Source: Acidobacteriota bacterium (lineage in GTDB: Bacteria > Acidobacteriota > Vicinamibacteria > Vicinamibacterales > UBA2999). From it: DNA of 61,549 bases. Shown in pieces: positions 16,855 through 24,690 of the stretch (positions within the stretch are counted from its first letter, which is position 1; each line of letters starts with the position of its first letter). The stretch lies in contig CAUJDN010000135.1 in assembly GCA_963169195.1 (NCBI GenBank), positions 1-61,549 of the forward strand, given 5' to 3'. Position numbers and translations under genes: made by a program. The notes below the pieces were generated by a model that was given only the letters and a program-made list of their open reading frames with translations, was not told the origin of the DNA and made no database searches.

Positions 16855-17333
16855 GCACGCGCGCACGCGTCCGTCACGAGCGCGGCATCCTGGATACGAG
16901 CACCGTGATCCTCTTGTCGCAGATTCTGGATGACAGCCTCCTGCCGGCGGAGCCGCTCATCACCACGGTGACGCTCGCCGAGCTGTCGGTTGGTCCGCTC
17001 GTTGCCACGACGGACGAGGAACGTGCGGCGCGCCAGTCACACGTCCAGCAAGCCGAGTCCGATTTCGATCCGCTTCCGTTCGATGTGGCCGCGGCCCGGG
17101 CGTTCGGCCGCGTCGCGCTGGCGCTCAGACGGAGTGGCCGCGCGGTCAAGCCGCGTGCCTACGACGTCATGATCGCCGCGACGGCTCTCGCGAACGGCTT
17201 GCCACTGTACACCTGCAACCCGAAGGACTTCAGGGGCATCGAGGGGTTGACCATCGTGGCGGTACCGGTCCCGACTTCGGCTCCCGCCATGCCGCCATCT
17301 CAGCGCAAACCACGCGTCCAGTCTCACTCTTAG
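16851..17333 (+). CDS. PIN-domain toxin, VapC family
   Basis: Predicted Mg-dependent ribonuclease toxin, 160 residues, starting at GTG 16851 within the antitoxin stop. PIN acidic residues are visible: the N-terminal LDTSTVILLS Asp, the TLAELSVGPL Glu, the Asp in RAYDVMIAATAL, and the Asp in NPKDFRGI. An N-terminal basic extension of about 12 residues precedes the first motif. The C-terminal tail after the last motif is longer than usual and Pro/Arg-rich. VapC toxins typically cut tRNA or rRNA; the target is not predictable here. Confidence 0.85.
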   Translation: MSTRARVRHERGILDTSTVILLSQILDDSLLPAEPLITTVTLAELSVGPLVATTDEERAARQSHVQQAESDFDPLPFDVAAARAFGRVALALRRSGRAVKPRAYDVMIAATALANGLPLYTCNPKDFRGIEGLTIVAVPVPTSAPAMPPSQRKPRVQSHS

Positions 17334-17362
17334 GACGGACGGCTGACGCGTCAGGACGCGGG

Positions 17363-17557
17363 TCACCGACGCGGGCGGGATGCATCGTCCGGCGTGCCAC
17401 GCTGGACGAACACGTACGCGAACTCCCTGCCGACGCCGCGCGTAGTCCAAGGGCCGACCCTGTAATGCCCGTGATAGCTGAGGGGCCTCCACCGGCCGCT
17501 GTGGCTCTTCGGGTCGCCCTGCGGCGACGGCCTCGGTGCCTCCCCGGCGGCACTGCA
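17363..17557 (-). pseudogene. Orphan C-terminal gene fragment
   Basis: A 64-codon frame between two in-frame TGA codons with no usable start. It reads like real protein: SYHGHYRVGPWTTRGVGREF then AYVFVQRGTP, with aromatic-rich periodicity and GC-rich third positions. I do not recognise the family. It looks like the 3' end of a gene whose front part has been lost, in keeping with decay in this island. The rest of 17334-17747 holds no gene on either strand that I can support. Confidence 0.35.
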
Positions 17558-17678
17558 TCAGCAGACGTCGGCCACAGGTGAAGGCGGGACGTCGCGCGAG
17601 CAACCTCCCGGAGGGCAGCGATGAAGACGACGGGTCTCGAAGATCTGTCATCGTCGCGAACGTCGGCGCCGCGCGTGT

Positions 17679-17695
17679 GATCGGGCCGCCCGATC
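17679..17695. promoter_or_regulatory. Perfect palindrome GATCGGG-CCG-CCCGATC next to TACAAT
   Basis: Seven-base arms with a 3-base centre, followed 5 bp later by a -10-like TACAAT (17700-17705). It precedes the secreted-protein gene at 17748, which also has a strong AGGAGGA ribosome-binding site. It lies where a -10/-35 spacer would be, so it could be an operator. Confidence 0.4.
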
Positions 17696-17747
17696 GACTT
17701 ACAATGACGGACTTTCACTGACGGATCGTGGTCTAGGAGGAACGCCC

Positions 17748-18218
17748 ATGGCTCTGCGGAGGCGTCTCCGAATCGTCGTTGTCGTTGGCCTGCTGGTCGC
17801 GGGTGTTTCTTCGGCCGGGCAGGGCCCCGCGCTGACCGACGGGACGGTCACAGCTCGAATCGACGGCGCGCCCTTCTCTGCGGTCGTGAGCGTTGCGTCA
17901 ATGGCCGATGGTGATTTGGTGCTGTCGAATCTCAGCAACCAGGTGCAGCTGCAGGTCCCTCGCGCCAAGGTGGGCACGTTCGGGCTGACACTCGACGCCG
18001 ACGGCGGTCTGGTCGACCTCGTGCTGACGCTGAGAACGAAACCGAAGCGCTTCGTGACGCCCGTGTCCGGCTCGGTGACGATCGAGGTGCTCGATGCCAA
18101 GCAGGCATCCGGACGATTCGCGTTCACGGGTAAGGACCTGGCCACTGACCAGCCGGTCACGGTCACCGATGGGCGCTTTCAGGTCGCCCTCATCCCGAAA
18201 CCCCGACGCACCGCATGA
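17748..18218 (+). CDS. Secreted protein of unknown function
   Basis: 156 residues. A basic N-terminus (MALRRRLR) and hydrophobic core (IVVVVGLLVAGVSSAG) make a clear signal peptide. The mature domain is beta-rich, with SVTIEVLDAKQASGRFAFTG and a final VTVTDGRFQVALIP, reminiscent of small single-domain calycin or DUF6252-like secreted proteins common in soil bacteria. No catalytic motif is seen. The ATG at 17748 follows an ideal AGGAGGA. A palindrome and TACAAT hexamer upstream suggest its own regulated promoter. It converges with the OmpA-like fragment. Confidence 0.7.
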   Translation: MALRRRLRIVVVVGLLVAGVSSAGQGPALTDGTVTARIDGAPFSAVVSVASMADGDLVLSNLSNQVQLQVPRAKVGTFGLTLDADGGLVDLVLTLRTKPKRFVTPVSGSVTIEVLDAKQASGRFAFTGKDLATDQPVTVTDGRFQVALIPKPRRTA

Positions 18219-18260
18219 CCTCGACGGCGTCGCCGGCACGTGCCTCCCACGAGTCAGCGC

Positions 18261-18695
18261 CTACTGCTCGACCAGATCCACGCGTCGATTCTTGGCCTTG
18301 CCGTCCTCGGTGCGATTCGAGGCGACCGGAGCAAGCGGGCCGACGCCGTGAGCCGCGAGGCGGCCGGCGGCGACGCCGTAGGTCGTCGCGAGCGCCTTCA
18401 CGACCGTAGCGGCGCGCTCAGCGGACAATCGCATGTTCAGGTCGAGCGCACCAGTGGCGTCGGTGTGGCCGACGACCATCAGGCGCAGCCCGGCGCGATT
18501 CTTGAGAAGCGCCGCGACCTCATCGAGCGCCGGCTTCGATTCGGGCTTGAGGTCCGCTTTACCGGTGTCGAAGTATATGTTGTAGACGCGGATGTGCCCG
18601 TCGCGATCGAGCCCCGCGGCCAGTTCCGCTGCCGAGGCGGTCACAAGCCCACCCTCCATCGCCTTCGCTTCGACGACGTGCACGGTCGTTCCCAT
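18261..18695 (-). pseudogene. OmpA C-terminal-like gene, probably 5'-truncated
   Basis: 144 residues. The peptidoglycan-binding OmpA-like domain is complete: YFDTGKADLKPESKPALDEV, VVGHTDATGALDLNMRLSAE, RAATVVKAL and a final KNRRVDLVEQ. What precedes it, TVHVVEAKAMEG, resembles the junction that follows a larger N-terminal domain in complete relatives. Here there is no signal peptide, so the protein as annotated could not reach the periplasm. The upstream frame is open for about 30 codons without a start. Truncation during island formation is the simplest reading; an unrecognised start is the alternative. Confidence 0.6.
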
Positions 18696-18949
18696 CGCAT
18701 GACGAGGCAGGACCGCGGGAGGCCGACCCCCAAAATGCTCCCGCCAAACGTCGAGATTCAGGTGTCCGCACGAGCGTTCGTATCAGCGCTGTCCACAGGC
18801 GGGGCGAAGAGCCGGAGATCCAGAACGGGCCGATCGGAACGCCCGCGGCGTTCTATACTGGATGGCCGAAGCCGAGCGCGGGTGGTGCGGACGCCCTCGC
18901 CAAGCTGTTCCAAATCGCCGTAAGTGATCGCGGCACATTAAGGGGTCTT

Positions 18950-18960
18950 ACACAATCCGC
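18950..18960. repeat. Right copy of 11-bp direct repeat ACACAATCCGC
   Basis: Second copy of the 11-mer at 16508-16518, just upstream of tRNA-Ser. The surrounding 18700-19020 region holds no intact gene; it is locally AT-richer than its neighbours. Confidence 0.4.
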
Positions 18961-19020
18961 TACACAATTCGGGTTTGCTGGCTCAGCCACTAGCCTGTAA
19001 ACTGCTGATTCCAAAGACAC

Positions 19021-19110
19021 GGAGAGATGTCCGAGTGGTTGAAGGAGCACGCTTGGAAAGCGTGTGTAGGGGAAACTCTACCGTGGGTTCGAATCCCACT
19101 CTCTCCGCCA
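19021..19110 (+). tRNA. tRNA-Ser (anticodon GGA)
   Basis: Acceptor strands GGAGAGA and TCTCTCC, a discriminator G and an encoded CCA give 90 nt. The anticodon stem CACGC/GCGTG encloses TTGGAAA, so the anticodon is GGA (19055-19057), reading UCC/UCU. The long variable arm typical of tRNA-Ser is present, and the T arm is GTGGGTTCGAATCCCAC. Confidence 0.97.
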
Positions 19111-19214
19111 GCCCTGTTCCATACACGCACAACACACCCCGGGGCAGGTGACGCGCCGCGCCCGGCGAGCCACCGCCACCGATCGTGCCGGGACCCCGCG
19201 GCGGCCCGACCGCG

Positions 19215-21161
19215 TCAGCGCGGAGCAACCGCGGCGGAATCGAGCTCGTCCCAGCGCTTCAGCGCCGCCTCAATCGCGGCCGGCAGCGCCTCGAGCCGGG
19301 CCATCGCCTCGTGAATCTCGGCCGCGGGCTTCCGGTAGAAGTCGGGCGCCGAGACCTCGGCCCCCAGCCGCGCCTGCTCCGCTTCGAGCGCCTCGATGGT
19401 GGCCGGCAACGCCTCGAGCTCGCGCTGCTCCTTGAAGGAGAGCCTGCGCCTCGGGGGCGGCGCCAGCGGCTCATCGCCCCCGCGCTCCGGCCGTGATCCA
19501 CGCCCGGCGCCCGGCTCCCGGCTTCCGCCTTCGCCAGGATTCCGGCGGACCGGCCCGACGCCCGCCGCGCCCGCCTGCCGCTTCCAGTCCTCGTAGCCGC
19601 CGACCGACTCGACCACCCGCCCCTCGCCCTCGAACGCGATGGTGCTGGTGACCACGTTGTCCAGGAAGCGCCGGTCGTGACTCACGAGGAGCAGCGTGCC
19701 CTGCCACTCCACCAGCAGCGCCTCGAGCAGCTCCAGGGTCTCGAGGTCGAGGTCGTTGGTGGGCTCGTCCAGCACGAGCACGTTCGCCGGCCGCGTGAAG
19801 AGCCGCGCCAGCAGCAGCCGGTTGCGCTCGCCGCCCGAGAGCGCCTTCACCGGCGATCGCGCCCGCTCCGGCGAGAAGAGGAAATCCTGCAGGTAGCCGT
19901 GCACGTGCCGGGACTGCCCGTTCACCGTCACCGTGTCGTTGCCATCGCCGACCGTGTCCACCACGGTGCGCTCGGGATCGAGCTGCTCGCGCTGCTGGTC
20001 GAAGTAGACCACCTGGACGTTGGCGCCCTGACGCACCTCGCCGGCATCCGGCTCGACCTCGCCGAGCAGCAGCCGCAGCAGCGTCGTCTTGCCCGCGCCG
20101 TTGGGGCCGATGAGGCCGATGCGATCCCCGCGCATGATGCGCGTCGAGCAGTCGCGGACCACGACCGTGTCCCCATAGGCCTTCCGAAGGCCCTCGACCT
20201 CGAACACCACCTTGCCGCTCGACTCGGCTTCGCTCGCCTGCAGCCGCACCTGGCCGGCCTGGTCCCTCCGGGCCGCGCGCTCGGCACGCATCGCCATCAA
20301 GGCCTTGACGCGCCCCTCATCGCGCGTGCGCCGGGCCTTGATGCCCTGGCGCAGCCAGGCCTCCTCCCCCGCCAGCTTCCGGTCGAACTTCGCCTGCTGC
20401 ACGGCCTCGCTCGCCAGCCACTCCTCCTTCTTCCGGAGGAACGTGGCGTAGTCGCCGGGCCACGAAGTGAGCCGGCCGCGGTCCAGCTCGACGCTGCGCG
20501 TGGCCAGCCGCTCCAGGAACGCGCGGTCGTGCGTGACGAACACGACGGCGCCGACGTACTCCGCGAGGAACGCCTCCAGCCACTCGATGGCCTCGACATC
20601 GAGGTGATTGGTGGGCTCGTCGAGCAGCAGCACATCCGGCTGCGCCACCAGCGCGCGCGCCAGGAGCACGCGCCGCTTCCACCCGCCCGACAGCGTGTCC
20701 ACGATGGTGTCGGCAAACAGGTCGAGGCGCGAGAGCACCAGCTCGACGCGCTGCTCGATCCGCCAGCCATCCCGCTCCTCGAGCTCGTGCTGCAGCGCGC
20801 CCAGCCTCGCCAGCGCCGCTGGCGAGGCGTCATGCGCCACGTCCAGCGCCGCATGGTGATAGGCGCGCACGAGGTCCGCCAGGTCGCCCAGACCCTCGGC
20901 CACCACGTCGAAGACGGGCGAGCTGGCCGAGAGCGGCACGTCCTGCACGAGCCGCGCGACGCGCGTCCCGGGCTGGCGCCACACCGTGCCGCGATCCGGC
21001 GCGAGCTCGCCGCCGAGGATCTGCAGCAGCGTGGACTTGCCCGACCCGTTCCGCCCGATGACGGCCACGCGCTCGCCCGCCTCGACCTGCAGCGAGGCGT
21101 CGTCGAGCAGGGGCAGGTGACCGTACGCGTGGACGATGCGGTCGAGCGTGACGAGGGGCAC
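19215..21161 (-). CDS. uup: ABC-F family ATPase, Uup type
   Basis: Soluble tandem ATPase that acts on ribosomes or structured nucleic acid rather than on transport. 648 residues. The first ABC domain has Walker A GRNGSGKST and signature LSGGWKRRV. An alpha-helical linker (RKKEEWLASEAVQQAKFDRK) is followed by a second domain with GPNGAGKTT and LSGGERNRL. The C-terminal arginine/glutamate-rich coiled coil (RLSFKEQRELEALPATIEAL) is the DNA-binding extension that marks Uup. Start is GTG at 21161, with a G-rich repeat 18 nt upstream and no evident Shine-Dalgarno. Assignment to Uup rather than EttA rests on the linker and C-terminal domain. Confidence 0.93.
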   Translation of the reverse strand: MPLVTLDRIVHAYGHLPLLDDASLQVEAGERVAVIGRNGSGKSTLLQILGGELAPDRGTVWRQPGTRVARLVQDVPLSASSPVFDVVAEGLGDLADLVRAYHHAALDVAHDASPAALARLGALQHELEERDGWRIEQRVELVLSRLDLFADTIVDTLSGGWKRRVLLARALVAQPDVLLLDEPTNHLDVEAIEWLEAFLAEYVGAVVFVTHDRAFLERLATRSVELDRGRLTSWPGDYATFLRKKEEWLASEAVQQAKFDRKLAGEEAWLRQGIKARRTRDEGRVKALMAMRAERAARRDQAGQVRLQASEAESSGKVVFEVEGLRKAYGDTVVVRDCSTRIMRGDRIGLIGPNGAGKTTLLRLLLGEVEPDAGEVRQGANVQVVYFDQQREQLDPERTVVDTVGDGNDTVTVNGQSRHVHGYLQDFLFSPERARSPVKALSGGERNRLLLARLFTRPANVLVLDEPTNDLDLETLELLEALLVEWQGTLLLVSHDRRFLDNVVTSTIAFEGEGRVVESVGGYEDWKRQAGAAGVGPVRRNPGEGGSREPGAGRGSRPERGGDEPLAPPPRRRLSFKEQRELEALPATIEALEAEQARLGAEVSAPDFYRKPAAEIHEAMARLEALPAAIEAALKRWDELDSAAVAPR

Positions 21162-21178
21162 TGGTTGAAGGTACTACG

Positions 21179-21207
21179 GTCTTGGGGTCTTGGGGTCGGG
21201 GGTCGTG
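21179..21207. repeat. Short TCTTGGGG array upstream of uup
   Basis: Two to three TCTTGGGG units decay into G-rich text between the M14 peptidase stop and the uup GTG. Same polarity as the dap-operon arrays. Confidence 0.65.
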
Positions 21208-21218
21208 GTTTCGTTTTC

Positions 21219-23927
21219 TCAGTGAACCACCGCGTTGAACACCACGCGGAAGGTGCCGAAGGGCTGTCCGCGCCACTGGGGGCGGAAGCCGAGCAGGATG
21301 ATGTGGCCGTTCCCGTACGCGACGTCGAGGGCGGCGGCGCGTCCGTGCAGGAAGCGCTCGCCCAGGAGGTAGCCGGACATCAGCGGCGAGCCCGTGGACT
21401 GGTAGCGGGCCAGCACCTCGCCCTTGAAATCCTCGCTGGTCTCGAATGCGGGGCTGCCGTCCACGAAGACGGCGGCCTGCGCGGGCATGCCGGCCATCGC
21501 CGGATGCGTGGGCGTCGTCTCCACCGCCATCACCGAACCACCGGTGAAGAACTCCTGGCGCTTCATCCCCGCGACGACGTTCTTGATGGGCAGTCCGAAC
21601 TGCTGGATGGCAAAGGCCGTCGAGCGATTGAAGCACACGAGCGTCCCGCCTGCCTTGACGAACGCGTCGATGGCCCGCACGCCGTCCTCGCCGATGCCGC
21701 CCTCGAACGCCGGTGGCACGACGCCCTTCGCATAGCCGTCGAGGAGGCCGCGCGCCTCGTCTGCGATGACGAGCGTGTCGATGCGGTCCGCCAGGGCGCC
21801 GCCGCGGAAGTCGCGCGGGTAGAGGCTCACCACGTCGAAGCCGTAGCGCTCGAGCACCCAGCGCGTCCAGCCCTCGTCCATGCTGGCCATCCACGGCCGG
21901 TAGAGCCCCACGCGCGGCCGCTTCAACTCGCGCGCGCCACGCGGCGCCGCGACGCGCTCCGCCTGCAGCGCGTAGGCCTTCACCAGCTCGTCCTGCTGCG
22001 CCGGCGAGAGCCCGGTCACGACGTAGCGCTGCACCGCACCCGCCTCCGCGGCAGCCCCTGCCGTGGCGCTTCGGCGAGGCAGGCCCGATACACCTGCCGC
22101 ACCTGCTGCACCTGCTGCACCTGCTGCACTCGCGCGAAACACGCGCCCACCCAACGCCCACGCCCGGTTGAGCGCGGCGTATGTGTTGTTCTGTGCGGGG
22201 TCCAGGGCCAGTGCCGTGCCCGTGCCGGTCACCTTCCCGGCCGGCGGGACAATGGCGGCGGCCACGCCGTTCGTGTCGAAGCCCACGCCGGGGGCGCTGT
22301 CGAACGGCGCGACGTCGGTGGCGCCGGGCTCGTAGGGCGTGGCCGGGCCATTCGCGGGCAGCTCCACGCCGAGCGGCTTGATGGCGGCGCGAAGCTCGGC
22401 GGTCATCGGCGTCGTCAGCGCCGTTGCCGACACGCCCATCTGGAAGGGCAGCGTCCAGCCGGCGGCGTCGTACGGCTGCTCGAGCGGGCCGTCGGGCGAC
22501 TCGCGGAGGTCCGGATAGCGCTGGACGTCCATCACCTGGCGCACCGTCTCCGCGAATTCCTGGTCCATCGGCACGACCCACGTGCCGGCCGCGTAGGTGA
22601 CGCCCTCTGACGTGACCGGCGCGGTCAGCTGCGAGACGCGAATCCCCTGGAAGGCCAGTCGCCGCAGCAGTTCGACCGCGGCCACGGGATCCCGCTGCTG
22701 TTGCGGGACGAAGTACGCATGGGGCGGGGCCTTCGTGTACTTCTCGATCTGCGATCGGCCGGCGCGGTAGCGGTTCATCAGCACCGACTCGCGATAGCGC
22801 GCCGCGTAGTCCAGCACGGAGAGCGACGCCGTCTCCATGTACTCCACGGCGTCCCGCAGGCGCCACCATCCGCCGGGCCACGGGCTCGTGTAGAGCGCCT
22901 GCGGCCGCAGGTCCCGCATGCTCTGCGGGTAGTCGTTCAGCGTGTACAGCCGCGGCGTGCCGTAGGAGTAGAGCGCCGTCTCGGTCCAGTAGGACGCGAT
23001 GTTCTGGAACACCGGCTTGTAGTCGATGTAGCCGGGGTACCACGCGTCGAAGCCGGTGCCCATGTGCGTGGCGCCCACCTGCCCGCGCTCCTCCAGCCCC
23101 TTGGCCATCGCCATCCCGATCATGTTGATCTCGCGCGAGATGAGATAGGGCGCCTGCGTGGCGATCGGCTCGGCGAAGGGCGGCAGCCAGATGCGCGTAG
23201 GGAACGGCGAGCTCTGGTGGTGCACGTGGATGATCTGCGGCTCCCACTGCCGCCACGCGTGCTCCATCACCCGCGACTCGATCATGTTCAGCATGTACCC
23301 GTCGCGGTTGTTGTCGTGCCCGACGTACTCCTGGTAGAGCCGCGGCAGCGGCGCCACCTCGAACGGCGTGCCGACGTTCCCGCGGTACCACTCCGCCACC
23401 ATCTGCTGGCCGTCGGGATTGATGGTGGGCCACAACAGCAGGATCACGTTCTCGAAGATGTGCGCGTACTCTGGATCGTCGGCCCTTGCCAGCAGGTCGT
23501 ACGCCAGCTGCATGGTGTGCTGCGGGCCCGCCACCTCGGTCGCGTGGAGCCCGCCGTCGATGTGCACGAGGGCCTTGCCTTCCCGGGCCAGTTGCCGCGC
23601 CTCCGCCTCGCCCAGACCCGAAGGCCGCGCGAGCCGGCGCGCGATCTCCCGATAGCGATCGATCTTCCCGAGGTTCGCCGCGGAGGAAATCGCCGCCAGC
23701 CAGTACGTGCGCCCCTCCGTGGACTTCCCCGCCTGCATCATCGTCATGCGGTCCGACGCGGCGTCGAGCTTCTGGAAGTAGGCCACCGTCTCGTCGTAGG
23801 TGGCCACCTTGTAGTCGGCGCCGACGCGGTGGCCGAGCACCGATTCCGGCGTGGGTAGCGACGATTGGGCGCCGGGCGACGCCCCGAGAACGACAAGGAC
23901 CACCAGAGCAGCGATGAGGCGAGGCAT
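21219..23927 (-). CDS. Secreted M14 family zinc carboxypeptidase
   Basis: 902 residues from ATG 23927 (MPRLIAALVVLVVLGASPGA, a signal peptide); 13 upstream in-frame residues are not signal-like. The M14 metal motif HxxE is HATE in DGGLHATEVAG, followed by the Arg/Asn substrate region (NNRDGYMLNM) and the third ligand in HVHHQSSPFP. The catalytic domain covers about the first 400 residues. A linker around residues 599-612 carries an in-frame 9-bp repeat, after which a GATase-like alpha/beta domain runs to the end (RVGLYRPWMASMDEGW). Large two-domain M14 proteins of this sort are numerous in Acidobacteriota and Bacteroidota. Probably digests peptides outside the cytoplasm. Confidence 0.88.
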   Translation of the reverse strand: MPRLIAALVVLVVLGASPGAQSSLPTPESVLGHRVGADYKVATYDETVAYFQKLDAASDRMTMMQAGKSTEGRTYWLAAISSAANLGKIDRYREIARRLARPSGLGEAEARQLAREGKALVHIDGGLHATEVAGPQHTMQLAYDLLARADDPEYAHIFENVILLLWPTINPDGQQMVAEWYRGNVGTPFEVAPLPRLYQEYVGHDNNRDGYMLNMIESRVMEHAWRQWEPQIIHVHHQSSPFPTRIWLPPFAEPIATQAPYLISREINMIGMAMAKGLEERGQVGATHMGTGFDAWYPGYIDYKPVFQNIASYWTETALYSYGTPRLYTLNDYPQSMRDLRPQALYTSPWPGGWWRLRDAVEYMETASLSVLDYAARYRESVLMNRYRAGRSQIEKYTKAPPHAYFVPQQQRDPVAAVELLRRLAFQGIRVSQLTAPVTSEGVTYAAGTWVVPMDQEFAETVRQVMDVQRYPDLRESPDGPLEQPYDAAGWTLPFQMGVSATALTTPMTAELRAAIKPLGVELPANGPATPYEPGATDVAPFDSAPGVGFDTNGVAAAIVPPAGKVTGTGTALALDPAQNNTYAALNRAWALGGRVFRASAAGAAGAAGAAGVSGLPRRSATAGAAAEAGAVQRYVVTGLSPAQQDELVKAYALQAERVAAPRGARELKRPRVGLYRPWMASMDEGWTRWVLERYGFDVVSLYPRDFRGGALADRIDTLVIADEARGLLDGYAKGVVPPAFEGGIGEDGVRAIDAFVKAGGTLVCFNRSTAFAIQQFGLPIKNVVAGMKRQEFFTGGSVMAVETTPTHPAMAGMPAQAAVFVDGSPAFETSEDFKGEVLARYQSTGSPLMSGYLLGERFLHGRAAALDVAYGNGHIILLGFRPQWRGQPFGTFRVVFNAVVH
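22091..22130. repeat. In-frame 9-bp tandem repeat in the M14 gene
   Basis: Four copies of ACCTGCTGC (plus strand) encode Ala-Ala-Gly repeats in the linker between the peptidase and GATase-like domains. It is a length-variable low-complexity hinge. Confidence 0.85.
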
Positions 23928-23959
23928 GGTTGGGTGCGGTTCTGACAGCCTACTGCAGC

Positions 23960-24599
23960 TCACCACGGCCCTCCCGTGATGGCCTCCACAGCGCGCCGGA
24001 ACACCTCAGGATCCACGGCCGGGTATCGATACAACCGTGGCGCGATCTCGTCGAACGCCGTGCGCAGCGCGTCGGCGGTCACCAGTCCCCGTTCCAGCAT
24101 CGTCTGGACGTCCTCGACGTCCTGCGCGTGGCCGCGCTCGATCTTCGCCAGCGCCTGGGCGACGAAGTCGAAATGACAGAACGTGAGCGGACCTTCCTGT
24201 GCCACGAACGGGCTTCGGGCGTCCCAGCCCTCCCGGACGGGGATGAAATCGTCTGGCGCCGCCAGCTCGATGTTCATCGAGAGGCGCTCCTTCAGACTGG
24301 GAATCGCCCGAAGCAGCGCATCGTCGTCGCGCGCATGCCAGCGCCCGCTCGAAACTGACCAGCCGGCGAACGAGTGCGTTGTACTGTGAATGGGCGGCAT
24401 TGCCGTGGGCCTCGCACATCCGGGCGTACAGTCGGTGTTCCGCCTGGGCCAGGGCGACCGGGACGTCCACGCCCGCGGCCCGGAGGCGCGGCGCGCCGAT
24501 CGACACCAGCAGGGCGGGGACCGATTCACGGCCTGCCCGTAGATCGGCCAGTCCCTCAGCGACGAGACTCCCTCCGGGCAGGGCGCCGAACAGCTCCAT
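23960..24599 (-). pseudogene. Decayed nucleotidyltransferase (DUF6036-like) locus, two genes fused by deletion
   Basis: Two frames are needed to read this locus. From ATG 24599 one frame gives a protein starting MELFGALPGGSLVAEGLADL and ending near LVRRLVSFERALACARRR. About 24330 the coherent sequence switches frame to SLKERLSMNIELAAPDDFIP and then FCHFDFVAQALAKIERGHAQD, ending at 23960. The second part matches the C-terminal half of DUF6036-type nucleotidyltransferases, whose N-terminal catalytic half is absent. The simplest explanation is a deletion that joined an upstream partner gene to the back half of the nucleotidyltransferase. A -10-like TAGACT (24606-24611) remains at leaderless spacing before the ATG. 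Confidence 0.6.
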
Positions 24600-24690
24600 A
24601 TCGGTAGTCTAGCCCGTCCACGCCGGAGCACATCGTCCCGGAATCAGAGGGCCGCAGCCATCATGGCGGGGACGAGCTGACGCACCGCGC

